A stretch of DNA of 64,000 nt, from NCBI GenBank assembly GCA_032622095.1, contig CP136065.1, forward strand, positions 150,047,577 through 150,111,576, in the 5' to 3' direction. The position numbers and the translations under genes are program-made. The notes beneath the pieces were generated by a model. It saw nothing but the letters and a program-made list of their open reading frames with translations, ran no database searches and was not told where the DNA came from. This document shows positions 1-12,725 of this stretch, one piece after another (the stretch's first letter is position 1; every line of letters begins with the position of its first letter). The stretch is from Siphonodentalium dalli. Its lineage: Eukaryota; Mollusca; Scaphopoda; Gadilida; Siphonodentaliidae.

Positions 1-456
1 CGCAGCATTTAAAGGCCAGCTTAATTTTCGAACCCCCATATTACATTATATAAATTATATGCCATATTATACTATTTGAAAGAGGATACTCCAACACATT
101 GTATTATAAACTTATCCGGTGTAATAAAGTGGGAACATGTTGTTATTGTTGAGGTATCGACGTGTTTTCTGTGCTTAAGTTTCATCTGGACAACTGCAAA
201 ATCTATTATTTCCAATGGAAGGGGAATAACTCTATATCTTAGTTTGACTTCTGTTGCATTCTGGGAGCGAGACGGGGGGGGGGATGTTTCTATGATTTCA
301 GCTATGTTCTATTACTCTATGGGCACATTCTGGAACACAGACGTTCCAAATGGTGATGAATTATAGTATTTTAATCATATGTTATGCCATTGATATTAAA
401 CCGTACATCAAGGCACCATACAAAAATAGTCGCCGACACGAAAATTAAATGGGCCT

Positions 457-822
457 TTAACCCTTTACCCAACAAACCGGCCAAAACCGGCCAAATAAAG
501 CTGCAACAGCCTAAATTATCTTGGGTCTGTCTCAATAAAACCATACAAATATGGATATCATTGGAACCGGCTCATTGACCACATTGTGATGGTTACAGTT
601 ATGCTCTGTGCCAATGCATTCTCTTATATATGCGAGTCGACCATAGGTCGCCTCGCATATATAAGAGAATCCATTGGCACAGGGCATAACATTCTTTAAC
701 AATTTATAATTTTGAATGTGTTAAGCCAATGCATTCTCTTATATATGCGAGGCGACCTATGGTCGACTCGCATATATAAGAGAATGCATTGGCACAGGGC
801 CCTTCTGTTGGGTAAAGTTTAA
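457..822. mobile_element. TTAA-flanked MITE with two internal 75-85 bp palindromes (family A)
   Basis: The ends are TTAA (457-460) plus CCCTTTACCCAACA, and TGTTGGGTAAAG followed by TTAA (819-822), giving a terminal inverted repeat of about 12 bp. A TTAA target duplication and a CCC start are the marks of piggyBac-type elements. Inside are two near-perfect hairpins (about 604-688 and 725-800), each built on CCAATGCATTCTCTTATATATGCGAG and its complement and each flanked by GGCACAGGGC. The same hairpin motif recurs in family F inside EME1. No coding capacity. Confidence 0.75.
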
Positions 823-2095
823 TACTTTTTTGAATACCGAATATTGACTCCAGCTCAAGCAATATGGCGATATGTTTCTCCAAAATTCACCACCATCCAG
901 CTTATTATAATTAAAAATCGATAAAACAATCAACTAACACATCTAGCTCTCAATGATGACTTGTCGGCTAATAATGTAATTTACTCATACAAATCAACAC
1001 ATCGTCGCTATCCAGTTTCATAACAACAAAATCACAGGGTAATTCTGAAATAATTTTTTCCCTCTCTCTTTTAGTTGGAAATTTGAAGGAAGACACCCCC
1101 ATGGGAACCCTCTAGTCACGTCCCTGGAAGTTGTACGTGTGTGTATGTAATAACATAAATTGACTGATATGTCAACAACCCTAGAATAAGCTTTTTATGT
1201 TTGTGTGATTGGGAGATTCAGCTCACATACAATCACAGTCTGGGTGAACGTCGACTCTATATTTGAAATATTCAATGTTGTAATGAATATTTAGGTATGA
1301 GTTTACTCAGACTGATACAATCACACGATTACAACAGAAGCTACATGTTGCGGTACCTCAAACTCAAAGCTTTATTTTCCAAATAATGCACACCATGCAC
1401 TTGGGCCTGTGTTTCGACACTACAGAGACTACTATGCGAAACGACTGCATTTAAGAAAAACCAAATATTTTAAATATGGAATTGTTATAAGAGTAGATAG
1501 TACATGCATGTATCTGATAATCCATAGATACTAAATCTTGTATAAAAAGCAGATAATTACGAACAAAGTTGAAGGTACATTCAGGTTCACGTGAATTCGG
1601 TCAATGGTGACGTTATTCGTCGAGTTTCGTTGAGATCGACATGCATTCATATTTTATGGATGGAATTATGAAATGAACACGATGAAATTGACAAGCTTCG
1701 CCGTCAACCGAAGTGCTCCCCCCAGCGTTACTATCAATAGTGGCTAATTTAATTAAAATTATCTCTTTTTACACTCGACAGCACAAATTTGTCTTGGTAT
1801 TTTAAATCATTTTATATCGATTGTTTATATTCTACAATAATTTGTGATCAAGGGACGGATTTTTTTATTTAATTGGTTTTTAAAACTGCGAGGTGGGTAA
1901 ATACGGAATCAGAATCAGATTACTACTAAATAACGATTAGGGTATATTCTATTACCGATCCCTACCGTACGGAATGTAATAATGTAACTGCAAATGCTAT
2001 ATCCGAACACAACATGTAATAGTTATGACAATTCCGGAAACCTAGGTAACTCTATCACAAAAAAACGATCAGAGTGATCAATTCAGATAGAGTAT
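823..2095. other. Intergenic sequence, no feature recognised
   Basis: AT-rich, with no open frame of note, no inverted repeats above background and no match to the repeat families used elsewhere in this window. Confidence 0.5.
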
Positions 2096-2392
2096 TACCC
2101 AAGTTTGAATACGGGCCCAAAAAGGTTAATACGGACCAAGTATAGGTTAATACGGGCCCCATGCAGTAAGGTTATTACGGACCCAGTATATATTAATGCG
2201 GGCCCAGTAATGTTAATATACGGACACAGTATAGGTTAATGCGGGCCCAGTAAGGTTAATACGGACACAGCATTGCAAGGTTAATACATGGGTCCAGTAC
2301 GCTTAATACGGGCGCAGTAAGGTTCTTAGACGGGAAATACTGTCAATACGGACACATGCAGTAAGGTCAATAGGGGCCCAGTAAGGTATGGA
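2096..2392. repeat. Tandem repeat of about 20 bp (GGTTAATACGGGCCCAGTA)
   Basis: Around a dozen imperfect copies of GGTTAATACGG(A/G)CCCAGTA lie head to tail, with insertions such as ATGCA between some units. The array abuts the GC-rich palindrome at 2388. Confidence 0.8.
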
Positions 2393-2734
2393 ATCATATT
2401 AGGGCCACTTGCTAATGGCGCTTTCGGCGCGATGCGCCGAAAGCGACAAAAAGTGCGCCATTAGTAACGCGCCGAAAGCGACAAAATGTGCGATATTAGC
2501 GCATGTTTCGGCGCGTTACTAATGGCGCACTTTTTGTCGTTTTCGGCGCGCGCCGAAAGCGCCATTAGGCATACTATTAGGTCCACTCCCTAATGGCGCG
2601 CGCCGGAAGCGACAAAAAGTGCGCTATTAGGGTATGTTTCGGCGCTTTCGGCGCGTTACTAATGGCGCACTTTTTGTCGCTTTCGGCGCATCGCGCCGAA
2701 AGCGCCATTAGCAAGTGGCCCTAATAGGATTCCA
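2388..2734. repeat. GC-rich nested palindrome of about 345 bp
   Basis: Outer arms: TTAGGGCCACTTGCTAATGG at 2399 and the matching CCATTAGCAAGTGGCCCTAA ending near 2728. Within each arm are smaller hairpins on GGCGCTTTCGGCGC and GCGCCGAAAGCGAC, and the block GCGCCATTAGTAACGCGCC recurs. The whole segment can fold as a hairpin of hairpins. It is far richer in CpG than its surroundings. It is flanked by AT-rich DNA and contains no open frame. Confidence 0.85.
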
Positions 2735-3021
2735 TATTAAGATGCATGTCCACTCCAATGGATAGGCTGAGTCAGACTGTGTGTACCAGGTCTCTGCGTC
2801 ATTTATGAACATTATGCTATAACAAAACCAGTATATATATACTCGGAGTATTGTACCAAATGTACACTCAAGGTGTTGACTCCTGAACAATAAAACCGTG
2901 GTCTTTATTTCATCCCTTTTGTGTGAACGTTTAAGAAAGTAGACAATACCAAATATGCAAAAAAGAATCGTCGTTTGACACGTCTCTAATTGTAGAGCGT
3001 TTATTTCATTTGAAAAATCTT

Positions 3022-3451
3022 TTAACCCTTCTTTTCTGAATCATGGTCGATTCTCCAATTCAGTTTTAAATGTATACATGGAATGGTATATTATTCATCT
3101 GGATGGATGTTCGTGAAATATTAGCAAATAATACAAATGTAAAAGTATTCATATTCATTGGTGGGAAATGTTCAGATAATACGTTCAACGTTTAATGAAC
3201 TTATCTGAGCATGTACTCATATAACTTCGTGTTAACGGCCATATAATTGTATTTATATAAGACATGGCACAAACAGATCTTAGCTATATGGCTTACAGCC
3301 AAATCATATTCTCGTGTATTACTACTATATATGTAATGGATGTACATAATGAATAATATTTGATTGAGAATAAAAAATATGTTTAAACTAACATCTCCTA
3401 ATGGAGCTACTCGCCAATGAGTATTTATCTGGTATAGTAAAGAAGGGTTAA
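3022..3451. mobile_element. TTAA-flanked MITE (family B, copy 1)
   Basis: TTAA at 3022-3025 with CCCTTCTTTTCTGAAT and TATAGTAAAGAAGGG with TTAA at 3448-3451. The centre has the inverted segment GGGAAATGTTCAGATAA. Related copies are at 24152-24412 and 58731-58988. The right TTAA is shared with the next element, so two different TTAA families sit back to back here. Confidence 0.75.
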
Positions 3452-3859
3452 GGGTACACAACCCGTTTCGACGGTCCCCGTAGCATCAGACTCCAACAAC
3501 AACAACAACAACAACAACAACATTTCTTCAAAAGACTCTTTAGTTATCAGCTAGAATCGATTAATTACCAAAAAATAATGATAACCACTGTCAACTCCAG
3601 TATGACATGTTCAAAAACGTGTTATATATCAACATTTTGTTTAACGCAATTTGGTATCGAGAGTATGTCTGTCGGTTCGTCGAATATTTGCTAGGCCGCC
3701 AAATATTCCAGGTGGTGAAAAATAACAGAATTAAAAAATCGATATCTGATAACTCTGAACTTCAATGGGTGGGTTCCTCGACTCGAATAAAATATTTTTA
3801 CTCCCGAAGCCAAAACAATAGTAATTTAGGAGCGTTAATTCGGATTGTGTATCTTTGAA
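3448..3859. mobile_element. TTAA-targeted element with GGTAC-CAA-CCG ends (family C, copy 1)
   Basis: It starts TTAA-GGGTACACAACCCG and ends CGGATTGTGTATCTTTGAA, the inverted counterpart with the right TTAA decayed. A (CAA)n tract at about 3498-3522 and a terminal domain with ACTCGAATAAAATATTTTTAC and CCCGAAGCCAAA are shared with copies at 17382, 19740, 24966 and 29919. No transposase. Confidence 0.7.
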
Positions 3860-4489
3860 CGTGCATTTGAAGATATATACCAAGGGCAATTTGATTGCGG
3901 GTGTTGGATTTTCGATAAAGGCTGAAATGTTTTTGAAATACTGGAAATTTAACATCATGTCTGCCATTGGAGATGTTGCCCAGATGTCCTTGAAATACTA
4001 GGTTGGTTCGATGGTATTTAGAGGGTGTTATCCCTTTATCTGATACGCGGGATTCGGGCGATTTTCATGAGGTTTACGCAGGTATGAAATTTAACTGGAA
4101 TTTCAAATTTAAAAAAAAACACACGCTATAGTATGCAACTTTCATAGCACCAAATTGTTCAAGTTTTGAATATTTTCCAGCCTAAATTTTGGTGAACTTT
4201 AGCCACATCAATATCATGCGTATATGACCCAGAGGAACCATTATCCGTTGGTATATGATTTAGCAGTCTCTATGTATAAGCTATGTTCCATGCAACTTGA
4301 CATAATAGTGAAGTTGTTGACATTTATAGGTACAGGGAATTTGTGGTTTCAAGGGGCCTGCATGTAGTATGTATCAAGCTGAAATTGTTTGTGAACAGGT
4401 TGACCTTCAGAAATTTTTTTAACTTGTTTCCAACTTTTTGCCAAACGTCACAGACTGCTTAAAGTGTATACTGAACACGAAGTCCGGCC

Positions 4490-4757
4490 ATTTATGGGAC
4501 CATATCCTTTTATACTCAGCAGCATAAATGCAACAAATGAATTAATTTGAGCCATGGGTTAGTGCAAAATACAGTTGTGTGCTCTATGGACGATGCAAAC
4601 AACATGGTAATTATAATGAAAATGAATTTATTACTCCAGACATTTATTCATTTTAATTATAATTGCCATGTTGTCTGCATCGTTCATAGAGCACACAAGT
4701 GTATTTTGTACTATGTCTGTTGAGTATAAAAGGATATGGTCCAATAAATGGTCGGAT
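4490..4757. repeat. Inverted repeat of about 265 bp
   Basis: Arms such as CGGCCATTTATGGGACCATA, ATCCTTTTATACTCA and GTGTGCTCTATGGACGATGCA (left) recur inverted on the right as TGGTCCAATAAATGGTCGG, TGAGTATAAAAGGAT and CATCGTTCATAGAGCACAC. It looks like a foldback/MITE-type element. Target duplication is not obvious. Confidence 0.75.
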
Positions 4758-5469
4758 TAAGTGCACAATCCGAAATTTTGGAACAGTTATGGTTGGGATA
4801 GGATATTATTCTTCGTGCTTGATGAGGTTTAATCATAACCACCATGAAAATCCAAAGTTATGGCAGTAATGGGTTTCATCATAACGCATCCTCTTTCGAA
4901 CAAAAGGGCATACATTAAGGGGGTATACGAATGATACTAATAGTACTGGAATGTTGATGTATTTGCAATTTGTCCCCAGCATGGTCCTGAATTGTTTTCT
5001 TAATTGACCTTTAGAAATATATGGCCTTGTTTGCAACTTCTGTCCATTTCAAACACATTCTATTTGTAATCACTGCAGACTGTTTAAATATTGACCGGTC
5101 GGTAGTTGAAGTGATGAGATAACCCCCCCCCCCCCCCCCCCCCCCCCCATGTCTCTGAAAATATGTGCTATAGTGACAGAATCTCTTGTTGATCTACTGG
5201 TCCCGCTGAAACATGCACACATTACTTGATTCCAATGAATATATTCATCATGCGAAAAAACCCCACATAACAGTCTACAGAACAAATAGATATCACTAAA
5301 GTGATGTGAAACACTCCGATCAGATGTTGCGAACGGAATAACAAATAATTATGGCAAAAAGTTTGCACGGTATGTTTTGCAGGAGTTTCGTCATCAGGTC
5401 ATATAACACCACAGGGTGTCACAATATGAACGGAAACATGCATATAACATATAACACGTACATGCAAAA
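4758..5469. other. Intergenic; homopolymer C tract at 5131-5148
   Basis: Nothing coding. A run of about 18 C bases at 5131-5148 makes the overlapping open frame a low-complexity artefact. Confidence 0.5.
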
Positions 5470-5710
5470 ATAGATTGAGCTTTGTTCTTATTTTCATTAT
5501 TAATAACTCCAAAAATTATATTTCCATTCGATGTGAAAACCACAACACGCAAGTTATATGTAAGCAGTTGATTGACTTGTTCTTATTTTAATTAAATAAT
5601 GAGATTCCATTCCATGTCAAAACAATACAAGTTATGTAAACAGTGGAATTACCGATAAAAGTCCAATTAGTCCAATAAGTTACCAAAGTTTAATCAAGTT
5701 TATATTTAGT
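5470..5710. repeat. Dispersed repeat shared (inverted) with 57240-57560
   Basis: GTGGAATTACCGATAAAAG followed by TCCAATTAGTCCAATAAG at 5643-5681 is nearly identical, in reverse orientation, to 57449-57495. The unit AATGAGATTCCA...ATGTAAACAGT also recurs within both loci, so each locus holds at least two diverged copies. The distal copy is in an EME1 intron. Confidence 0.65.
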
Positions 5711-6568
5711 AAACATTGGAAACGGTCAAAGGATTGAAAAATATTCTGAAAATCATATTCAGACTAAAATATTTGCACTTACTATATATACTGCGTTCCA
5801 CACGATTAGCGATATTTGTTAACAAATCACTGTACAAGTTTTGTTTACATATCAATATGGTTTCAACACGCGAAATTTCTTCGTTATTTGATAACTATAT
5901 ATCAATAACGAATATAAGAACAAAGTTTATCCATGTTCTTCTTGGTGGTGATGTTTTTACATTCTTTGATGTTTTACAGATGATCGATTCAATTGGTGCC
6001 ATGTATATATACAATGCCGACACATACACTGATAATAGTAGTACAATTAATTTGCTATATAAAAAAAACACACAGAAACTGTGACATACCTGATCGTTAG
6101 AATATATCCATAATACACACACAGATGCTAAACGATTAAATGTAGAGTTCTCACGAAATTCCAATCTGAATGCAACAAAGTTGTGTATAAACTCAACAGT
6201 TATCTGCTAAACTTTCCCCTGTTGTTGTGTATAAATCCTCGTTCTTATGAATAGCACAGAAACATACCACGTGAAACCTTTAACAAAACTGAGGACTAAA
6301 GAAGCAATCCGTTCATGGTATACAATTGAGACTGTTATAATTGAGTGGAATTAATCCTGCACAAATATATGTACGTATACTCAGTCAACACAAAACCAGT
6401 TTTTCCTGTTAAAAGGAAAACACAGACACTTCTTTAAGATGGGTGCACCCTATAGAGATTGGCCTTGCCGTTGGATCCCTTTTGTATATCACAATATCGA
6501 TTGATTCATATACAATAGATGACATGGATGTCGGTGGATATGCGATAATTAGGTTGGTGCGTATATAC

Positions 6569-8515
6569 CTGGGCCCTGTTTCATGAAGGCAACTTATGAC
6601 ATAGTTGGGACTTAAGATGGTCATAAGTTCAAACTTCAGTCATAAGTGCGTTTCACGAACAAAGTCTTAACCTAAAATGGTCTTAACTTTGGTCTTAACT
6701 TTAAGACTGGTGTGAGGTGTCATAAGATAATCTTAAAGTTAAGACCTACGTTGTGATCCGCAGTTGGTCCGAAATGTGGATGGGATCTAGTTCATGTGTA
6801 TATTATTATAAACACATTTAACTGAATAATACCTTGCTAGCATTGAGGGGTGTTTCAGAAATGGTAGTAATTAATAACCAACTGGTAAGCTATAGCAGTG
6901 ACGTGACCAGTGGTTGCAAGATTGGCGGGTGTCCCCTACTAACTGTAAACAGCCAAGACCGGAATATATATACATTTCTAATTGCTGTAACAAAAAGAAT
7001 ATATTTACATAGAGTTGAACATCATTTGCGATTCAAATCACCCAATCGCACTGTAGACAATAATCATGTTGAGACAATTAGTCCCAACATTTTTACATCG
7101 AGGATAATAGTAAATGATTTATACTCATTTTTTTTTATAAATGCTTATGTCAGCTATTATTATTATTATTATTATTATTATTTACTTGCCTTTCTATATT
7201 ATTATGTTATAATTTGATTGTAAAATGTACTGTATATGTACCCCGTATATATATCGGCAAGATAATAATACATAATATATGTTATTTTATTATTATTATG
7301 TATATTATCATAATCTATTAACTATGAAATAAAAAGATATATAGCATGTATATAGTATACGGACCGCGCGGGCACACCGGGATCCGCGAAAGAACATATA
7401 ATATCACTGTGAACCGGCCCACAGACCCCTGGGGGAATTACTAAAATACCAATATAGACTATACCAGTGGTATAGTCTATATTGGTATTTTAGTAATTTT
7501 CCACAGGGACCTGTGAACCGGCCGTCTGTTCACGTGTTGTTAATTATAAACGCTCTTTATTAGAAGTCGTTGATTTGGTTTTTATTAAAACATACATGCA
7601 GAATGTCGTTCAACGTCACGTACTTTCGAAGTTCATACGCAGTTTGTTAATTATAACAGACGTTTAGCACATTTGTCAACAGAACCAGAGCAAATGGCAT
7701 TAACATCATTTATATATGGCTTCTACAAGTATGTCTCAGATTGGAAATAAGTCTATTTGGAGCACGATATGAAGTCCTATTCACATTATAGCAATATAAA
7801 TAAAGAGCGTTGTGTGTTAGTATTCCATGAATGTTGGCAATCAATAAAGAGCGTTTAGCTCAGTGCTTCCATTGTGGTGTATTGTATGTGTATGCCGTCG
7901 TGGCGACATATTCGGTTTCCTGGTATTATAGATGCTTCAAAGGCGTATAATGCATTATAACCTAATATCAGCATTGAAAGGAGCGAACATATGTCTCGCG
8001 TCGCCGTTGTGGCATGTTATATGGGTGAAGGTTCACATTCTGAGTTACGATGTATAAGTCCCTTTAATAACTGAAATAATATATTTGAGCTCGTTACGTT
8101 TGTATAAAATAGGCATTGGAAGCATGCAGCTATGTGTTGATGGGGTCTGACGCGAAAACACAGTTAAAAAGCGCGCTCGTGCAGTTAAGTATGCACCAGT
8201 CATTATACTGATTATCGCCCTTGCATTAAAATATCATAATTATTCTTAGACACGCCCTATAGTATCTGTCACCAGACACTGTACCTAGGCATATAACATA
8301 CACAGAACCAACATTTTCTGTGCATAGCTGTAATAAATTGTCGAGAGCCAGTCTAAAAGCGCGCGAACTTAAATTACTACTTAAGTAGGACTTAATCTTG
8401 TTTTGTGAAACGCGTTCTTGAAACGGAAAAGTTACATCATAAGATCCACCTTAGATCTTAGATTAAGTCCATCTTAAGATAATCTTATGACATTGCTTCA
8501 TGAAACAGGCCCCTG
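6569..8515. mobile_element. 1.95-kb element with long diverged terminal inverted repeats
   Basis: The left end GGGCCCTGTTTCATGAAG (6571) is matched by CTTCATGAAACAGGCCCC (ending near 8512). Similarity continues inward for about 170 bp through alternating CTTAAG/GTCATAAG and GCGTTTCACRAACAA motifs. The interior is not coding; it includes the hairpin at 7436-7498 and TAT/ATT microsatellites near 7155-7320. The target duplication was not identified. Confidence 0.65.
7436..7498. repeat. Perfect 31-bp-arm hairpin
   Basis: AATTACTAAAATACCAATAT...ATACCA, a single G, and its exact reverse complement. The hairpin is set between two copies of GTGAACCGGCC (7408 and 7511). Arm length and perfection resemble a young MITE or a small-RNA precursor, but no function can be deduced. 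Confidence 0.85.
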
Positions 8516-8989
8516 AGCATATCACAAGCGTAAATTTCTTCACTTCTTGTGGACGAGCATTGCAGGACGGTCGAGTTTTAGATGCCGATGCCTGTATATT
8601 GTTATTAACCTTTTTATTATATATTTTTCTATTCTTTTTTTGGGAGGGGGGGGGGGGGGGTTAAATTTCGCGTCACTTCATTGTGTGTCAAAACAGTTGT
8701 TCATACATCCAGAAGCTAGGTTAGGGTTATATAGTACAGCCCGTTATGGTATGTGATTTTCAATACACCGAGTACAATAAGTTGACGACCACATGGACTC
8801 TGAATAACATGGCTTATTATTAAATGAAAATAAAAAGGTATATTCGTGTTATACACAAGCCATCAACGCTGGGTAACGACCGCGTCGGGTTTCGGTGTTG
8901 ATATCAGCAGGGACTGTTTCGGAATGACTTGCAAATCGCAATAATCGCACGAATATACGCACGAATTTGACTTCCATTCTTTTTTATAT

Positions 8990-9880
8990 TTAGGCCAAAC
9001 AAAGGGTGTTGTAGGGTGGCCCCAAGGCACTCTTTCCACATACCCACCCCAATCCAAAATGGCCGGTAAATCAAAGGGTGTTGTAGGGTGGCCACACAAG
9101 CCAATCTAATATTCACCTCACTCCGATCCAAAATGGCCGCCAAGAGGGGTTCAAATAGGGCACCCATACATTTCCCGACCTCTTGACAGATTTAGGTCAA
9201 ACAAAGGGTGTTGTAGGTTGGAACCCAAACTAGCTAAATATTCACCCCGATCCAAAATGGCCGCCGCACATAGGGGTTCAAATATGGCACCAAGCCATTT
9301 CTCGGGCCCTTGACCGATCTAGGTCAAAGAAAGGATGTCGAGGGTGCTCCCCAAGCCAATCTAAATATTCACCCCACACCGATCCCAAAATGGCCGCCGT
9401 CCAGCGGGATTCAAATAGGGGCACCCATGCTATTTCTCGGCCCCTTGACCGATTTAGGTCAAACAAAGGTCTTGTAGGGTGGCGCCCAAGCCAATCTGAA
9501 TATTCAACCCCATCCGATCCAAAGTGGCCGCCGCCCAGATAAAATAGGGCTCCCTGATATATCAGCCCCTTGACAGATTTGTGTCAAACAAAGGGTGTTG
9601 TAGAGTGCCCCCAACCCAAGACAATCTAAATATTCACCCCACCCGATCCAAAAATGGCTGCCGTCCAGAGGGGTTGAAATATGACACTCATGCCATTCTC
9701 GGCCCATTGACCGATTCAGGTCAAACAAAGGGTGTTGTAGATTGGCCCCCAAGACAATCTAAATATGCACCTCATTCCGATCCAAATGGCCACCGCACAG
9801 AAGAGTTTCAATAGGGCACCCATGTCATATCTCGGCCGATTTAAAGGGTGTTGTATGGTGCCCCCCAAGTGGGGTGAATA
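8990..9880. repeat. Tandem array of about 130-bp units (AAAGGGTGTTGTAGGGTGG)
   Basis: Seven or so imperfect units, with the marker AAAGGGTGTTGTAG at about 9001, 9074, 9203, 9331, 9464, 9589, 9727 and 9843. Each unit also carries CCAATCTAAATATTCACCCC, CCGATCCAAAATGGCCGCC and TTTCTCGGCCCCTTGACC. Open frames crossing it reflect the repeat and not a gene. Confidence 0.85.
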
Positions 9881-10089
9881 TTTAGAATGCATGGCTTTAG
9901 AGAGATCATAATTAAAACAGTAAATTACTCCCATGTACTTTATATATATGTGGGTATAATTATGTAAACACTGGATTGACGTTGTTCGTCTGTCTATAGT
10001 CGTCTTTCCATACGTGCGGGCATGTATATCTCAGCCATGGTAACAAGAACCCCATAATCAGAAATGGTAACGCCCTCAAGATCATATTA

Positions 10090-10860
10090 TTAGCCATAAA
10101 TATAAATTACTAGAAGGTGACCCGACTTCGTCCGGGCTTTGACCTTGAATTGTCAATCTTGAAGGTCAAGGTCAAGTGGGGTCACGATTTGACCAGTCCA
10201 AAACACTGCCCGGACAAAAGTACCCGAAAAACGTGCCCGTCGAAATCCATCCGGTTTTACCCGATTTGACCTTGAATTGATCATTTTGAAGGTCAAGGTC
10301 AGGTCGGGGTCACGATTTGACCCGTCCAAAACACTCAGTGGACAAAAGTAACCCTATGTATAAAATATCGTCGAAATCCCATCAAAATTGGCGATTTGAC
10401 CTTGAATTGACCCGATTTCAATGTCAATGTCACGTCGCACGGACAAATGATTATGCTTATGAAACTCCCCATACGAAAGTACCCCCACATACCAAGTTTC
10501 ATCGAAATCCCGTGATATTCGGGCGTTTGACCTTGAAATGACCCGATTTCAAGGTCAATGTCACGTCGCACGGGCAAATTAATAGGTTTATGCCACTCCC
10601 CGGCCGAAGGTATCCCCACATACCAAGTTTCATCGAAATCCCGTCATATTCGGGCGTTTGACCTTGAAATTACCCGATTTCAAGGTCAAGGTCACGTCGC
10701 ACGGACAAATTAATAGGCCCATATCACTCCCCGGCCGAAAATACCCCCACATACCAAGTTTCATCGAAATCGACTCGGCCGTTTTCGAGTCCATCGATTA
10801 CAGACAGACACACACACACAGACCTTCCAAAATATATAATAGACTAGCAGGTTAGCCCGC
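10090..10860. repeat. Tandem-core element (about 130-bp units, TTGACCTTGAA) with ACAG microsatellite end
   Basis: Five diverged units share TTTGACCTTGAAATTACCCG, ATTTCAAGGTCAAGGTCACG and CATACCAAGTTTCATCGAAA. After the last unit comes ACAGACAGACACACACACAC and an AT-rich tail leading to ATAGACTAGCAGGTTAGCCC. Leader, tandem core, ACAG-type microsatellite and tail is the layout of pearl-like elements in bivalves. A related head and tail recur at 11690 and 13090. Confidence 0.75.
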
Positions 10861-12075
10861 CACTGGCGGCGTTCGTTAGAAACATGACAATTTTTAATGT
10901 TTTTAATTAATATTTTAATTAATTTTTTTTTTTCAATGAGTTAATATTAATTTTTGGTTTATAACATGAGTTAATTGTGCATTTTTAATTTACCGGATTT
11001 TTAAATTTTTTTTTTTTATTAAATTTTTAATTTAATTTTTGGTTTTTCAATATTTTACCCGATTAGACCTTATTTTACCCGATTAAGGTGAAGAAGACAT
11101 AAGAATCACTAAACACGCAGTACCCGTCCCTAAAAGAGGTATGATTTAAGATACATCGGGCGGAAAAACTGACCCGATGAAAATTTCCCCCGTGCCTAGG
11201 AACGACAGACAAAAGAATCACACAACACACATTTTTTGTTTTCACACAACACGCAGTAGCCGTCACTAAAAGAGGTATGATTGAAAATTTCCCCCGTTCC
11301 TAGGAACGACAGACATAAGAATCACACAACATGTTAATTCTGCCTTTTTAATCGAGATAAATGCATTTCGCGTTTTGCGTCCGTAGTTTCGTACGCATGG
11401 TTAACCGTTTAGCAACGTCGATGGCAATAAAGAGCGTTAGTCGGTTAACGACTCCAAATACGGTCAATATAAAGATCGTTAATGCCTTAACCACCGAAGT
11501 GTCGTTTGCGGTGATTTTGATGATTGGGAGTGGAGAATGAGTGCTCAGAGCTTGTCCAAAATGCGACGTCGACGATCCCCGTGGGTTCTTGCCCTTATAT
11601 ACGAAATTTGAGCTGGATCCGACCAGCCGTTTTCGCTTCTATGAAGTACACACATATATATATACGGAAGTCTCAAAATATATAGTATAGACTAGCAGGT
11701 TAGCCCGCCACTGGCGTCGTTCGTCTCATGGCTTTGTTCGAAACAGCAATTGCAACAGCTTCCGAGACACGTATGTTGCACCTATAGGTGTACAATTTCG
11801 TCGAAATCAGCCAGTTTTACCCGATTTGACCTTGAATTGATCAGGTGGCTTCAATATTCGACACGGCAATTGACTGCCGTGGGCCACGGACTGCCGTAAC
11901 AGTCGATAACATGTTCACATTCGGCGGATCGGGCACTGCGGTCAGTCAAAAAACATAACGCGCACGCTATAACTCCGGTATCACTAACGTACGCGGCATC
12001 GGAAGGGTCAGGTTAACTTCCGCCTGGATCAACGTGGCGTGACGTAATTCACAACCACGTGTATTTACCTAGAAA
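10861..12075. other. Intergenic, AT-rich, with remnants of tandem-core elements
   Basis: Poly(T)/TTAATTTT tracts (10890-11060), two copies of a GAAAATTTCCCCCGTGCCTAGG block (about 11175 and 11283), and a second ATAGACTAGCAGGTTAGCCC head at 11690 with a CCGATTTGACCTTGAATTGA fragment at 11820. No gene found. Confidence 0.5.
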
Positions 12076-12130
12076 GTGTTAAAATTGCGCGACCTCGACA
12101 CACACAATGGCCCGATAATGGGCACGCACC

Positions 12131-12725
12131 TGGCATTTCCCAGAAGATATTCATGGGGAGGTCAAGTAACCAATTTTGAAATTTGCTGGTCGCATTCGTC
12201 TGTAGGTCTGAGGAATTCTCGGCTAGATATTGTTACCAACGTGACATTTAAATTAATCCCGCCGTTCACCCCATCACCAAGGCGACATGTGCTGCGTTCT
12301 AAAAATAGGTCGATTGCAGTGGATTCGTAGAGATGACGAAATATGAGTGCGACAGAGAATGTTGTTTGATCGAAAGCATTTGAATTAATACGTCGCAATA
12401 CTCGCCTTGATGCTGGCTAATAGATATTTAAATTGGCATTTCCCAGAAGATATTCATGGGGAGGTCAAGTGACCAATTTTGAAATTTGGTGGTCGCATTC
12501 GTCTGTAGGTCTGAGGAATTCTCGGCTAGATATTGTTACCAACATGACATATTTAAATTAATCCCGCCGTTCACCCCATCACCAAGGCGACATGTGCTGC
12601 GTTCTAAAAATAGGTCGATTGCAGTGGATTCGTAGAGATGACGAAATATGAGTGCGACAAAGAATGTTGTTTGATCGAAAGCATTTGAATTAATACGTCG
12701 CAATACTCGCCTTGATGCTGGCTAT
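12131..12725 (+). repeat. Direct tandem duplication, period about 305 bp
   Basis: GGCATTTCCCAGAAGATATT at 12131 recurs at 12436, and the two copies remain nearly identical through CAATACTCGCCTTGATGCTGG (about 12396-12416 and 12702-12722). There are only a few point differences, so the duplication is recent. Open frames in it are short and unsupported. Confidence 0.85.

Noticed and set aside
76-366. 96-codon open frame
   Set aside because: No recognisable domain, low-complexity GGG run, and no splice or codon evidence; length is within chance in a window this size.
5070-5285. Open frame with poly-Gly
   Set aside because: The glycine run is a homopolymer C tract on the plus strand.
5716-6084. 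122-codon open frame
   Set aside because: Begins at a non-ATG codon, is AT-driven (Ile/Lys/Asn/Tyr rich), and matches no family; likely chance.
8990-9880. CRISPR-like regular repeat spacing
   Set aside because: Units are contiguous, about 130 bp and diverged, with no short repeat/unique spacer pattern; eukaryotic context.
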